From: Plenodomus lindquistii
Taxonomy: Eukaryota; Ascomycota; Dothideomycetes; Pleosporales; Leptosphaeriaceae
Direction: 5' to 3'
DNA: 64,000 nt
Assembly (NCBI GenBank): GCA_025504975.1
Contig: JANUWI010000002.1
Location: 372,001 to 436,000, forward strand
Shown piece by piece: positions 31,295 to 43,086 of the stretch (the first letter of the stretch is position 1; every line of letters starts with the position of its first letter). Position numbers and translations under genes: made by a program. The notes under the pieces are model-generated. The model saw only the letters and a list, made by a program, of their open reading frames with translations, made no database searches and was not told where the DNA came from.

Positions 31295-32038
31295 GAGATG
31301 TTGTCCTGCGCGCCTTTCCCAGCGATTCTTTCTCAATCTTGGCGGTCCGAAAACCAATGACGTCGTGCACCCTCCAGATGCTGCTACCTCAACCCCAACG
31401 TTTGGCCGAAAAGGAATTGTCGAGCGCCGGCGGTGGCATTCGTGTTCATAATTTGTAGTGAGTCCCACCTAGCCGGCAGCAAACAAGACAGGCTTCGCGG
31501 ATCGCGGATCTGGCCGTGAGTCCCGTGGCTAGCACCTCCACCAGTTGCCACTACGGTAGGCCACACATTATGTCCCATCGCACTCGCGACGAGGGCTGCT
31601 GTGAGCTCCAACTTTGCTAGAACAGATCAAACCAGGTGAACTCATACCTAGTCTGGTCGTCTGTTGGTCTTGGCATGTTTGCATGATACACGTTTTTATG
31701 CGTGTTGTAAGCCTTCACATTGCCCTTCACCGACACTTTTGACAACATTGTCGCTGTTGGCAAACGCCAATACGTACCACGAAACGGTGCCGAAGAACCT
31801 CAGTATGGAGTCTTGCATCCAAGATAGTGAGTTGCATCAAACATCATCCACTGTACCGCGGTCATGCTAAGCTACAGCAAACAGTACACGCACCGACAGA
31901 GCCAGCTGTGCACGCCTGAGGTGACGATCTCTGTGCAGACAGGGGGCATATGCCCTTCGGAACTTAGTTGTCTGACGTTTGAAAAAACAAGCCATTGCTC
32001 GCGGCGGTGATCGTGTCCAGAACATCACATCCGCAAAT
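31295..32038. other. divergent promoter htd2 / C78 peptidase
   Basis: 744 bp between two divergent starts; no gene or specific site supported. Confidence 0.5.
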
Positions 32039-33734
32039 ATGGCAAGCAGCACGGAACTGCTTGAGTGTCCCATGTGCGCCTTCACAGTACTCCCAAGCGA
32101 TGACTATGTGCTACAGCTGCACTTTGAACAAGCACATACCACGGACTCTCCTTTCGTGGTCCAGGACGACCACGAACCGCAGCTGCCTGCGTTGTCTTTG
32201 AGTCCTTCAAAGCGCAAGCACGTGTCAGACACGCCTTCCTCTGACGAAGAAGAAGGCACAGTAGTGTGTCCTGAACCTGACTGCGGCGAAGCTGTCCCTC
32301 TCTCCGACCTCAACGACCATCTTGAGTACCACAACGCTGAATCATTATCTTTTGACGAGACTACCGGAAAATATCATTCTCATCATTCATCCGCTACCAT
32401 GCATGACTTAGCCGCCGGTCATCGCCCTCGTCCTGGTCCGTCGGGATCTTCTGGCACTGATGCTGTATACAGCTCGCAGAAAGGCTCTGGTCATGGACGC
32501 AAGTCAAAGAGGCACACTCATCGTGAGCGAAGCAATACCAACAGCAGCGAGAAGAGCACCATATCCAGGAGCATCCTCACTTTCAATCCTTTCACGAAGC
32601 TAGACAAGACTGTCAAGCCGCCCAAGAAAAGCGCGCGTCTTGGGGTAAGTTGGGCCACGTGTCGTGCATACGTTTCACACGTTGACCATGAATAGAAATC
32701 AGAGCTTGGCCCGTACGCTTGGGAAGAACGCATGCCCCTATGGCTACACGATCAACTGGATGCTGGCCCAAAGATCAGCGTCATCAATCGCATCGGCCGG
32801 GATGGTCGCCTCATCAAGCAGGAACAGGTACAGAACGAGACACCAGGCATAATACCAATTCTGGCCCAGCTCTCTGCACTGGACCGGTCTGTGAAGGAAG
32901 CCTACTACTGCCATCCTTCCACCCTTCACATTGGCAAGACGCCAAGAGAAGGTGGGTTCTGCGGCTATCGCAACATACAGATGCTTCTTTCGTACATACA
33001 GGGCTCCAAGGCACAAGGCCATGAAGAGTTTCCTGGGCGAACTCCAGGTATATTGAAGCTCCAAGACTGCATCGAGACCGCTTGGGACAGAGGTATCAAC
33101 GATATTGGTCGTGTTCAAACTGGTGGTATTCGAGGCACCAGGAAGTACATTGGTACCCCAGAGGTAGGTCTATATTTTGACTATATACCATAGTGGCTGA
33201 CGGTACCAACAGGCACAAGCCTTCTTCCTCGGTTCTGAAATAAACTGTGCTGTCGAACAGTTCGGAGATAATAAGGAACGAGGAACTAGCGCCCACGAGA
33301 AGCTCCTCCCTGCTATCGAGCGATACTATGCGCGGGCTGCTGTCAGCGACGGTTCCAACGTATACAAAACGCTTTTACCACCCATCTATCTCCAGCAGCC
33401 AGGCCACTCTCTTACCATTGTCGGCTTCGAACGTCGTCGTGACGGCACCACTAATCTTATCGTCTTCGACCCTATGTACTCTACCAGTCCTGCCATGCAT
33501 AAATTGGTCGGCCGCAAGAACATCAGAACTGCTCGACCGGAAGTTTTGTATGCATACAGACGTGGTACAGGGCAGCTGAAGAAACATGCAGCTTTTGAGA
33601 TCCTCATGTATGTGCTCTTCGCAGACTTTGTGGACTGTCGATCTGACCTACGCAGGCTTACAGCAACACCGCCTTTATTCCCCGCTTGGGATGTATGCTC
33701 ATCCACATCCGCACCTCCCTCTGCCTGTTCCTAA
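32039..33734 (+). CDS. zup1: ZUP1-like zinc-finger ubiquitin peptidase (C78 family)
   Basis: C78 peptidases include UFM1 proteases and ZUP1, a deubiquitinase for K63 chains linked to genome stability. Exons 32039-32644, 32696-33163, 33213-33607 and 33656-33734 (introns 51, 49 and 48 bp), about 515 aa in this model. The N-terminus has a zinc finger LECPMCAFTVLPSDDYVLQ with LHFEQAH, and a second finger VCPEPDCGEAVPLSDLNDHL with EYH. A Ser/Lys-rich linker follows. The catalytic domain shows Cys291 in GGFCGYRNIQMLLSYI, His423 in PGHSLTIVGFERR and Asp444 in LIVFDPMY, the expected C-H-D order. The domain closes with LTATPPLFPAWD. The C-terminus is uncertain: reading on gives a stop at 33732, but the GTATGC donor right after PAWD (33693) could splice into the next ORF. 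Confidence 0.85.
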
Positions 33735-33875
33735 GTCACACAACTATATAGATACACCCAGCAGACTCGTACCATTTACTCGCATGTAGCGCAATAGCAT
33801 GTCGCAGATCTGTCCTCGCGTTACTTCAGCCGTCCTATTGCTTTTATTACCGTATGCTGAATATGTGCTTCACAG

Positions 33876-35351
33876 GTGCTCCGTCAGTTTCCCGACTGCA
33901 GATACGTGTACGCCTTCTTTCGTTCCCGCACACTTGGATACGATGTCTACCCCGAGGACTACTTTCTACAGAATTTTCCCTGGCAACAGTACGGCGGCCT
34001 TTGGATTTGCGACGAGGCTCGATTTGCTCGTGCAGAGCCCATTAGCGCTCTCATTGCCCAAGCCCTTCGACGCATCACCAGCGATGGCTCGTCAACGAAA
34101 AGTAGCAGTAGCACGAGTCCAACCAGTCCACTCATCAACATGTCGTTGCAGCACTCTCCCGCAGCCGATTCACATATGCATGGCGAATTCCGCAGTCGCC
34201 TCCCTTCATTCGCAACCTCTCTTGATGGGTCAATGAACAGCTTTGCTGGTGCCGTGCAGACTGGAGGCAGTGTGCCAGTCTTTGGCATGGGCAACTTCCA
34301 GAACGCTCTTCCTCAGCCCGAAGCCATCAGACCAACATTGTCTCTTCTGACAGATGTGGGAAGGAAGTATCCTGGCTTCCCGACTCCGCTTTCGCCCACA
34401 CCCAGCGCCAAAGCGATGTTTCCCTCACCTGCATCTGAAGCAGGAAGTAGTGCTCCAACACCACGCGCTGCTACGCCACTTCTTCGAACCATAAGCCCCA
34501 TCAGCATCGGCGGAGTCACTCACAGCGGATCAGTTTCCAATCACGAGGCCCATGACTATGATTTTTATGGCTCTCAAATCACCTCAATCGACAACATTCT
34601 CGTCAGCACCCGTACCGACAACGACCCCCAGTTCTTTCCAGACCGCTGGGCAATACGCTCCCCACCTCGCGTCCCCTCGACCTCGACCCTCAGTGTTGCA
34701 ACGACACCTAACACACCCAGCAGCCCTACCCGCTGCATCTCCCCTCGCACCGCGATGCTCAAAACCATAGCCAACAAGCGAGCCTTCCAAAACACTTCGC
34801 ACAACTCATCGCTTTATCCAGCCTCGAGGTTCCAGCCTTCAATGCCGCTGTCACCGAGTATTCAAATCGCCAACGGTACCGAGACGAATACGGCATCACC
34901 GATCGATCCCTCAGGAACAATGCTGTTGTATACATCGAACCGCAGTGTTGACTCTGGGTTGCTAGGCTTACGTCCACTTTCCGAGACACAAGTTGCAGAG
35001 TACAGATTCTGGCGTCCGTGTGGCAAAAGGATCTGTGCGTTTGGCTGTGGGGGCGCACAGGAGGGCGAGTGGGCGGCTGCGAAGAGGCTGTTCAAAGATG
35101 TGGAGGATGTTGATGCTGATGTTGACATTGCTGTTGGTTGTGAGCAGAACGACAGTGGCGCGCAAATGGGATTTGGAGTCGATGGAGTGAATGAAGCAGA
35201 CAGTTGTATCGATAGTGGGTATGGGAGTCTTGGATCGGGGCTTGAGAAGGAACAAGTTTATGCGGCCAGTGCTTGGGCTGGAAGGCGCATGGTGAAGGAC
35301 TGGAATACTTTCTTGAGGAGCTGTGAGAGGGAGGGTATTGCGAGGGTTTGA
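33876..35351 (+). CDS. Ser/Pro-rich protein of unknown function, 5' exon unresolved
   Basis: Long exon of 491 codons preceded by a convincing acceptor (CTGAAT branch, then TTCACAG at 33875), so its true start is upstream. It opens with a conserved-looking block, VLRQFPDCRYVYAFFRSR then YDVYPEDYFLQNFPWQQYGG and LWICDEARF. A long Ser/Thr/Pro linker with many SP/TP sites follows, then YRFWRPCGKRICAFGCGGAQ, an acidic segment and a final helix (WAGRRMVKDWNTFLRSCE). Possible 5' ends: a mini-exon from the ATG at 33799 (MSQICPR, weak donor), or splicing from the C78 gene at 33692 with a 183-bp intron, in phase, making one ~1000-residue protein. I do not recognise the family. Confidence 0.6.
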   Translation: MLRQFPDCRYVYAFFRSRTLGYDVYPEDYFLQNFPWQQYGGLWICDEARFARAEPISALIAQALRRITSDGSSTKSSSSTSPTSPLINMSLQHSPAADSHMHGEFRSRLPSFATSLDGSMNSFAGAVQTGGSVPVFGMGNFQNALPQPEAIRPTLSLLTDVGRKYPGFPTPLSPTPSAKAMFPSPASEAGSSAPTPRAATPLLRTISPISIGGVTHSGSVSNHEAHDYDFYGSQITSIDNILVSTRTDNDPQFFPDRWAIRSPPRVPSTSTLSVATTPNTPSSPTRCISPRTAMLKTIANKRAFQNTSHNSSLYPASRFQPSMPLSPSIQIANGTETNTASPIDPSGTMLLYTSNRSVDSGLLGLRPLSETQVAEYRFWRPCGKRICAFGCGGAQEGEWAAAKRLFKDVEDVDADVDIAVGCEQNDSGAQMGFGVDGVNEADSCIDSGYGSLGSGLEKEQVYAASAWAGRRMVKDWNTFLRSCEREGIARV

Positions 35352-35724
35352 GTCGGGATGGTTTTGGAAGTTTTGCATGTCTGCAATGCGGAAGGACTAC
35401 GGCGTGCTTTATCGCGCGTATGCTTCCTTCATGGCTGAGTGATGCGATGGGCTTTTCCTTATTCTTCGATCCGACGGGATTCTTAGGCGTCGCGATTGAC
35501 TGCTTTTTTCTTTTTGGATGATTAGATACCTTCGCTTCTTAATGACATTGATGACTTGATTAGGAATCACACCCTAACAATGTAGAGTATTACACAGTAA
35601 CAAACATGACGTTATCTGTAAAGGGTATCAATTATCCTGCGCCAACCCAAGCCTTGTGTGCCAGACCAGGTATGCTATATACAATGCTAATCCACTCCGC
35701 CGCAGCACCATCCCAAGCTCATAT
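35352..35724. other. convergent 3' intergenic segment
   Basis: 373 bp of 3' flanking DNA between converging genes; nothing else seen. Confidence 0.5.
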
Positions 35725-36984
35725 CTAATCGCTATCATCATCACTCCCATATCCAACCAACGGCCCAGCCACAGGCGCAGCTCTCTTATTCGACGGCTGC
35801 GCCGTATACCCTCTCAGCGCCGCCAGCGTCTCACTCGACAAGATCCCATTTCCCTGCGTCTCCCGCGCAGGCGGCGCAACCGCCAAAGCCGCATATTCAT
35901 CCTGCGCACCACCCGCCTCAATCATCTGCCGGCCCTGCATACCACCCCCACCCCCACCTGCCTCAATCTCCTTTGCAGCTTCCCACTCGGCCTTCTCCTT
36001 AGCATACCACACATCATCCGGCGCCTCGTACCCTTGCAAGCCAAAGCTCCCTTCTACTTTCCTCCTCTTCTTGCTATCTGGATCGCGGCCCTCGAGCTCA
36101 GCGACATACGCCGCGGGCAGCGCTTTCCGAATCGCCTCTGCAGCCTGCTCTTCAATACGATGAGCCTCTCTCTTGGCAGCCTGAGGATTCGGATCAACAG
36201 TCGCCCACCTCACATTAAGAATCTCACTATGATCCAGACTCTGATGCGCCATTGCCTCTTTAGCAAACTGGCTATTCGCTTCATTCATGTACGTGACGAA
36301 TGCGACGCCACGGGCCGTGAGTACACGTGTGCGCTCAATCTGGCCCCATTCTTGGAAGTGGCGGGACACGATTTCTTCAATGTCGTCTGTGACGTGGATG
36401 CGGCCAATGTACAGGGTGCGGTTTTGTCGTTGAAAGGAGCCCACGCCGCCCATGTCGTCGCGGTAGTCCGAGTGCTTGTCGCGCCCGAAGCAGTCGATGT
36501 TGGAAGGGAAGATGTCGGTTACGGTGGGCAGGCGGTGCAGGTACTCGCAGTCGACGCCCTTGGGGCAGATGCCGCGTGCGAAGAAGAGGCAGAAGTAGGA
36601 GCCGGGTGTTTTGTCGGCCTTTGTGTAGCCGCTGTCCTTTGCGACGTTGCAGCGCCCCTGCGCGGCGGTCTTGCTGAGATATTTGTCTTCGCGATCGCCG
36701 CCGCTCCATTTGTTGTACCAGATGTTGAAGATTGTGCCGGTGGGGGGTGGCGCATCGGTTTTGAATGTCGCGGGGTCGACTTGGGGTCGCGCTGGGCGTC
36801 GCTTGCGGCGGATGATCTTTTTGACCTTTTTGCCTTCGGCGTTGGTGGTTATGATGGTTTGCTCCGTGGTCATGGGCGCAAGCTCGGTCGATGTCGAGGC
36901 TTCGAGAGACGTGTCTGGCGCGAGTGAGGGCGTGTCTGCGGCAGCGAGCGCTGATTGCGCGGGTGGCGATTGTACTTCGGCCAT
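35725..36984 (-). CDS. cwc2: pre-mRNA splicing factor CWC2
   Basis: Cwc2 is a Prp19-complex protein that contacts U6 snRNA and shapes the spliceosome catalytic core. Single exon, 419 aa from the ATG at 36984 (MAEVQSPPAQ); the frame is open further upstream. Order: acidic/Thr-rich N-terminus, KKIIRRKRRPARPQ, the Torus region with IFNIWYNKWSGGDREDKYLS and a CCCH finger (Cys in GRCNVA, then YFCLFFARGICPKGVDCEYL H), LPTVTDIFPSNIDCFGRDKH, an RRM (RTLYIGRIHV as RNP2-like, RGVAFVTYMNE as RNP1-like, ILNVRWATVDPNP), and a Gly/Ala-rich tail ending GYGSDDDSD. Complete. Confidence 0.95.
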   Translation of the reverse strand: MAEVQSPPAQSALAAADTPSLAPDTSLEASTSTELAPMTTEQTIITTNAEGKKVKKIIRRKRRPARPQVDPATFKTDAPPPTGTIFNIWYNKWSGGDREDKYLSKTAAQGRCNVAKDSGYTKADKTPGSYFCLFFARGICPKGVDCEYLHRLPTVTDIFPSNIDCFGRDKHSDYRDDMGGVGSFQRQNRTLYIGRIHVTDDIEEIVSRHFQEWGQIERTRVLTARGVAFVTYMNEANSQFAKEAMAHQSLDHSEILNVRWATVDPNPQAAKREAHRIEEQAAEAIRKALPAAYVAELEGRDPDSKKRRKVEGSFGLQGYEAPDDVWYAKEKAEWEAAKEIEAGGGGGGMQGRQMIEAGGAQDEYAALAVAPPARETQGNGILSSETLAALRGYTAQPSNKRAAPVAGPLVGYGSDDDSD

Positions 36985-37256
36985 GTTGTGTGGTTGTGGT
37001 GAGGTTTGGGGGAGATGTTGGTTGGTGAGACGATGGCGCATGGGAACTTTTGGAGTCGAGGCTGGACGCTAAGGCTGTGGCGCCGATCACACGTGATTGC
37101 GCATGGTGGACCCACCTGGCATCAGATGAGGCATTCGAGTGCAACTTCACCGTTACGAAGTAACAATCACAAAGTTCAAATTCTTCCTGATGTATTCATT
37201 GACAGCTTTGTTTCTGCCCTATTCCCCAGCGCTTGGCCAAGTCTGAATACCCACGT

Positions 37257-38083
37257 CTACTTACTCGTAGTACTACTCATCTTCAACCCTCCATCAATCT
37301 CCAACACCGCCCCATTCATATACCGACTCTCCTCCCCAAACAAAAATGCCACTACATCCGCCACTTCCTCCGGCGTGCCCAACCTCTCCAACGCATTCCC
37401 TGTCCTCATTCTCTCCACAAACTCCCCACCCTTGACAATCCCCGCATTACTCGGCGTATCAATGTACCCAGGCGCCACACAATTGACTCTGATACCCCGG
37501 GGCCCTAGCTCCAGAGCCAGCGACTTTGTCATACCAATAAGCCCAAACTTAGTCGTGCAGTACACCGATTGCATAGCCGAGCCGCGAATCCCAGATATAC
37601 TCGACACGTTTACAATGGCCGCGCCGCGCTGGAGATGCGGTAACACGGTACGCGTGACGAGAAACACGCCCTTGAGGTTCGTATTCACGAGTTTATCCCA
37701 GTATGCGTCTGGCGTGTCTTCGAGGGGTATACTGGTCGGGTTTACGCCGGCGCAGTTGAAGACGTAGTCTATCTTCTTGAACTTTGCGAGGGTCGCGTCG
37801 ACAAAGGATTGCACGTCGGGAGGGCAGCCGACGTCGACTTTTTGGGTGAGAGTTGGTGTCGTGCATGAGGCTGCGACGGCTTCGAGGTCCGGGGCGTTGA
37901 TGTCGCAGAGGGCTATTGATGCGCCTAGTGAGGCCATCTTGAGGGCGGTTGCACGTCTGGGAATCGGAAGTGTTAGTTCTTGTTTGCATATCTCCACTGT
38001 ATACGAGAGAAAGAAACAGCTTACCCTATACCACTTGCACCTCCAGTGACGAGGACGACCTTGTTTTGAAATGACTTGGACAT
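37257..38083 (-). CDS. short-chain dehydrogenase/reductase (SDR)
   Basis: NAD(P)-dependent oxidoreductase with Rossmann fold. Two exons: 38025-38083 and 37257-37956 (68-bp intron), 252 aa. The cofactor motif TGGASGIGRATALK is formed across the intron (TGxxxGxG). Asp in ALCDINAPDL at the end of beta-2 favours NAD(H). Further motifs: NCAG in YVFNCAGVNP, catalytic Ser in NVSSISGI, YCTTK (YxxxK), and NCVAPGYIDTP with the C-terminal MNGAVLEIDGG. Classical FabG-like SDR; substrate unknown. Confidence 0.92.
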
Positions 38084-38462
38084 TTTGAGCAAGGTGTGAT
38101 GCAAGTCAATGTCAACTTTCACGGAGGGAAGTGATTCCTCTTGTGAGTGCGTTCCAAACTGGATCCAAGGAGGTATGACATCGTGATACAGTGGTGGTAG
38201 TGTACAGATGCGGAGAAAGTGGGGTGAAGTGGGATGTCCAAACATGACTCGCGGGCTCCTCTTATCACTGCAAACATTACTGGTTCCTGACTGCCCACTG
38301 ACGCAAACGCCATGTACATATCAATATTGTTACAGAAACAAGAGCTCTCGATATCCCCAAGTCCTAAGGTATAACGCTTGCCTAATCAACCCATGCAGAT
38401 GCACATGCGAGCAATATAACTACAGCCTGAACACCGTGTAATGCAATCGTGAGAACTCGCGC
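38084..38462. other. SDR promoter / kinase 3' flank
   Basis: 379 bp between two minus-strand genes; no further feature recognised. Confidence 0.5.
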
Positions 38463-41400
38463 CTAACTGCGAGTCTGCCTGGACCTCGACCTTTCACCAC
38501 CCCTCGCATCACCTTCTCGTCCAGTCCTTTCAACATGGTTCTCTCGCCCCTCCGCGGCCTTGTCGGGGTGCAGTCGGTCGTCACGCTCGTCCTTTGGTAC
38601 CTCATCTTTGGTCGACGCTTTCGTTGTCTGGCTAGAATCCTGATCAGGATCTTTTTGCTTCGATTCGTTGCCATTCGGCCGGTTGTTGTGCTTGCCGCCA
38701 CCACTTTCCAACACGAGATGCTTGACCCTCTTCACCAGATCGTCTACCTTGAAAGGTTTGCTGATCACATCGTCCATGCCCGCGTCGCGCATGCTGTTCG
38801 TTTGCGCTTCTCGTACATTGGCAGATACACCCAATATATGGCTGTAGCCCGCTTTGCCTTCGTCTTGCAGTTGCCGAATTTCTTGTGTCGCAGTGTTGCC
38901 ATCTTTGATCGGCATCTCTTGATCCATCAAGATGCAATCAAAGTAGTTCCTGGCGTTGGGATTATCGCTTGTAACTTTTCCACGGTCTGTGACGGCATCG
39001 ATTGCTTCCTGGCCATTATTCGCGGTGAAGACTTCAAAACCACGCGATTGGAGCTGTCGGCGGAGGACTTTCTGATTGATCAAGTTATCTTCCACAAGAA
39101 GTAATGTTTGCTTGGTGTCGGAACGCTGATCACTCTGTGATCGAGACACCGATGCGGCATCAGTCGCCTGCCGATGTGTCTCCCCTCTCTTTAGGTTGGG
39201 GAGCTCCTTTTCTAGCTCTGGGACATGGGTGGTGTGTTTCTTTGCAATCTCCTGTGTCTCCTCAAAGCGGCTGTCCTCCGTGGACCCAGGATGCGACTCC
39301 GGTATATACTCAGTAGGAGGATTCTCTATTGATGGTTCCATGTCAGTGTTTTTAGCTTCCACATGACTTGGCCTCTCTTTCATCTCTGGTCGTCCATCTT
39401 CATGTCTTGAATCATTGCCTTGCTCATTCCCTTTCTCTTTCTCTCCTTTCTGATTCTGGTGTTGCTCCGCTTGGCGTTCCTTGATGCTTTGGAGATTTGA
39501 GTTTGCTCGGCTATAGCCAGGTCGCCGAGATGACGGTGTTTCTGACCGATTGGGTGGATTCGATGTCTCTGAATTGCTTCGGGACTGGAAAGGTGGCCGA
39601 CCATCATCGCTCGAACCATCAGAACGTCGAACCTTGAAGAAGAAGCCAAATGTGGAGCCCTCGCCTTCTTTGGCGCTCACACCAATATCCCCACCATGGA
39701 GTGTGCACACTAAGCGGTGTTAGCTAGGCCAAATCTGGTCCACAATCGTCACCCACATTTTCGTGATATGAAGAGTCCCAGCCCAGAACCACCATATCTC
39801 TCCTGCGTCTTGGGTGTCGCTTGCCTAGGCAATGATTAGACTGCCGTAGCGTTCGGGAGCGGAGTATGGCCGTACCTGAATCGTTCGAACAGCTTTTCTT
39901 GACCCTGTTTACTAATCCCAATGCCGGTATCCTTAACAGCGACCATGAGATACAAAGCGTCTCCGGAACCCCACTCTGAGGTCATTGTCGAGTCAATGTG
40001 AAACGCCTCCTTCTCCTCGCTGAAGAAGATTACATTAGGGGGATATGAGGTAGGACGTTTAACAGAAGCCCCAAGAGATACGGTGATATTCCTGTCACCG
40101 TTCTTTCTTGCGGTGAATTTAATCGCGTTGGTAATGAGGTTGACCAAGACTACAGGGTTTTAGCAAATCAGTGGTAACTCTTCATACGTAGCTTTACCTT
40201 GTTTCATGCGATTCAAGTCAGCAATAACGAAATCCACGTTCTGGTCCTCGTAGGAGACGTCCATGGCATAATGGAATTTGATGTTCTTGGCTTTGAACTC
40301 GGAATGGAAGACGCGGAGTGCTTGGGAAAATTCCCATTTCGGCCGAGTTTCTGGATGCAATTAGTCTCGGAGCATCTTTATCGCTGCGATTTACAAACCA
40401 CGTGGCACCAGAGACAGCATCATGGAATCAAGTTTGGAGAAGGAAAGAATGTCGTCAACTAGCGTATTTTGATGAGAAACGCAGAGTAGAATGGTATCGG
40501 CGGCGTCCAAGATGTCAGCAACTTGGTCCTTGAGGTCGTCGTGATTATGAGCGATTTCTCGGGTAACTTCTTTCACTTCTTCGGCAAGATGCAATACTGC
40601 AGAAAGCGGATTACGAATTTCATGAGAGACCATGTCAATGAATCTTTCCTGCTGTTCTTTGCGCTCTCTAGCTTCCTGAGCGGCCTTCTCCTGGGTCAGC
40701 TGGGCTTCTTTGATGTCTGTGATATCAATGATGGCGCTAATAAAGCCGGCCTGAGGATCATCGCTCAGAGGTTTGAGCAGAAAAAGTCTCCATTGAGCCC
40801 CATCCCCGGCATTTGGCTCTGCAACGTCACATCGAAATTCAATCTGCAATGCTTCACGGCTCTCGAAAGTGTTGCGATAGGCCGTCATGACGCGGTCATA
40901 ATCCTCCGGGTGAATACTCTCGGGCCAGGCGCGAAATTCATTCTGGCCCTTGTTGGTAGTCAGCTTGAAGAAGCCGTCGTTGACGAATACGGCTTCGGCA
41001 TTCTTGTTGAGTATGGCCAGCCCGTTTGGGAGCAGCTCGGCGAATCGCTGGAACAGTGAGGTTTGCTGCGAGTCTGCCTGGCGGTCTGCCGAGTATGCGT
41101 CGTGTTCATCGTCGCCCGACTGATATTGGAGTTGGCGGCCAGGGTGCCCGCGGGCCAGCTTGTCCAGACCTTCGATGGGCATGTACTTGTCGACGTTTGG
41201 GTTCTCGAGGAGCTGGGCCAGGACGCCCTGGCGGGTGCCGTCGCTGTCCATGATGGCGCTCATGAGCAGCTGGGTGTCGCGCTCAGCCGTGTACTGCTTG
41301 AGAAAGTACCTGGCCGCTGTGCCCGTCAGTGCCCGGCCGTGTGCGCCTTGACGTGGAGCGGTGATGCTTACCCACCTTGACGGTGCGCCCCCGCAGCACT

Positions 41401-41761
41401 GTCCGCAGTGTCCCCAGCGCCTCGTGCGCATAGCTGTCGTGGGCGCGCGTGCCCTGCCCGTCAAGGTCTCCCCGCGCCTTGCCCCAGGCGAGGTTGTGCA
41501 CGACGGTCAGGTCGTCGCCCCAGAAGATGGCCGCACAGTGCGGCATGGGCAGCACGCACGTGTTGACGAGGCATGCCAGCGTCGTCGGCCATGATTCGCG
41601 AGGCCCAATGGGCGACTGAGACCTGCCGCTGTGTTAGTTGTCGGGCACATGCAGTCTGCGCAGCACGCAGCGCCGCCTCACCAGTCGCTGCTGTCGAGAT
41701 TCTCCTGGTTCAGATCAAAGACGGGCAGCCCTGTTGCGCTGAGGCGGTCCAGGTTCTCCAT
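38463..41761 (-). CDS. hybrid histidine kinase with PAS and receiver domains
   Basis: Sensor of the fungal phosphorelay that feeds HPt and response regulator proteins. Seven exons: 41682-41761, 41372-41622, 40402-41316, 40198-40350, 39876-40149, 39757-39824 and 38463-39709, with introns of 47-59 bp, 995 aa. The N-terminus (QSPIGPRESWPTTLACL, AAIFWGDDLTVVHNLAW) resembles the PAS-like start of many fungal hybrid kinases. A PAS domain lies at about 202-314 (ELLPNGLAILNKNAEAVFVN to DITDIKEAQ). HisKA has His342 in MVSHEIRNPLSAVLHLAEEV; the ATPase has NLITNAIKFTARKNG, VAVKDTGIGIS and YGGSGLGLFISRKLCTLHGG. After a ~190-residue charged linker the receiver has LLVEDNLINQKVL, phospho-acceptor Asp843 in CILMDQEMPIKDG, and Lys in VISKPF. 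All key residues are intact. The third intron uses a weak GTGGTT donor and the second acceptor was chosen by phase. Class assignment was not attempted. Confidence 0.9.
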
Positions 41762-43086
41762 GGTGCCGCGGGCTGGTCGAGGCGGTTGGTATGGGCGCGC
41801 AAAGCAGGTGCGCTCCTGCGGGCCTCGGACGGAGGGCTGTCACCTGTCGCTGTCAAAGTGCGTGGACAGACGGGCTGACGTCACTGGGCAGAGGGCGCCA
41901 CGGACGTGTGCCTGGCAACACGAGGCCATGACAGCACGACCGCGCGAATACACGGCGTGGTCTAGGCCTGCCTGGGCTGCGATGTCGCCTCACATGGCGT
42001 CGGCGCATCATCGCCGATCGCACACGACTGAATCCCTGCCTTGGCATGCAGTTGCCACAACCGGAAACATGCGAAAGGCAGTGCGCCTATGCCAGTCAAC
42101 CATCGTGTGCAAACCTTTGGATACTCGAGACGTGCGACATGACCGACCATCAGGTACCGTACCGTTGTCAAATGCTTAGAGCAGGCTGCAGACTACATTA
42201 GTGCTCCGTAGAGACTGCTGGAATCTTGTCATGATGAAGCCACGCGTCGAAAAAAGCGCACATTTGTAGAGCTACACGAGATGAAGAAGACGAGTCAAAG
42301 AGTCGGGGTCAGATGTTCCTTTTAATCAGCCAAGCAGTATATCGCTCTTATCATGATGATCCCAGTACAAGTTGAGCCTGATTATTAAAGGCCTCAAGCC
42401 AAGGCACCCTACAACTTGTTACATTTCATCATCTGAGACTTAGACTCGAGAAAGGAAAAGATTCTCCGTCTAGAGTTACATAGAGTAAACAGATCGCTCA
42501 GCTCCGCAACACTGTTTCAACACCATGAACAGCCGAGCACAATCGTCCGACTGCTATTGCGTTTCAACCTCAGAATCCATCCATCATGTTTCACTCTCCG
42601 TCAAACACGTTTCACCAAACCCACCAGACAACCCGCGTGCACCTGATACGTCCGCCTATCTACCAGATCCCCAAAACAAGCGGGATCGGCCCGCCACTAC
42701 AGTATCGGGACCATGCCTCCCACCTGTCGCGCGTGGTGTGCGATCCCACGTTTCCCTGACTCGCGCAACAAGCAAGCTCGTCAGACAAGCTTGCATGCGT
42801 GCATCTCGGCCCCAGACGGCAGGCCAGGCCGCGCAAGGCTCAGGTCTCACCTTACCCATTCATTTCCCGTGATTCTGGCGATCCTCTCCTAATCCCACCA
42901 TAACCCAGCACAACTTAACCTTTCCTTCCCACCCCTCATACCAATCTACTGTGAACACAAACGCTACAATTATAATTTTGCTGGACAAGACAAACCAAGC
43001 AACCCCAGTCCTTGGTTTATCTACCTACCCCTCCTTCGTCCTATCTTACACCTATATGTGCCGCCACCGCTGTCAATAATACTCAC
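41762..43086. other. 1.3-kb divergent promoter region
   Basis: Lies between the starts of the histidine kinase and the UPF0303 gene. No gene recognised; a pyrimidine-rich plus-strand tract near 42880-43080 probably belongs to the leader of the right-hand gene. Confidence 0.5.
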
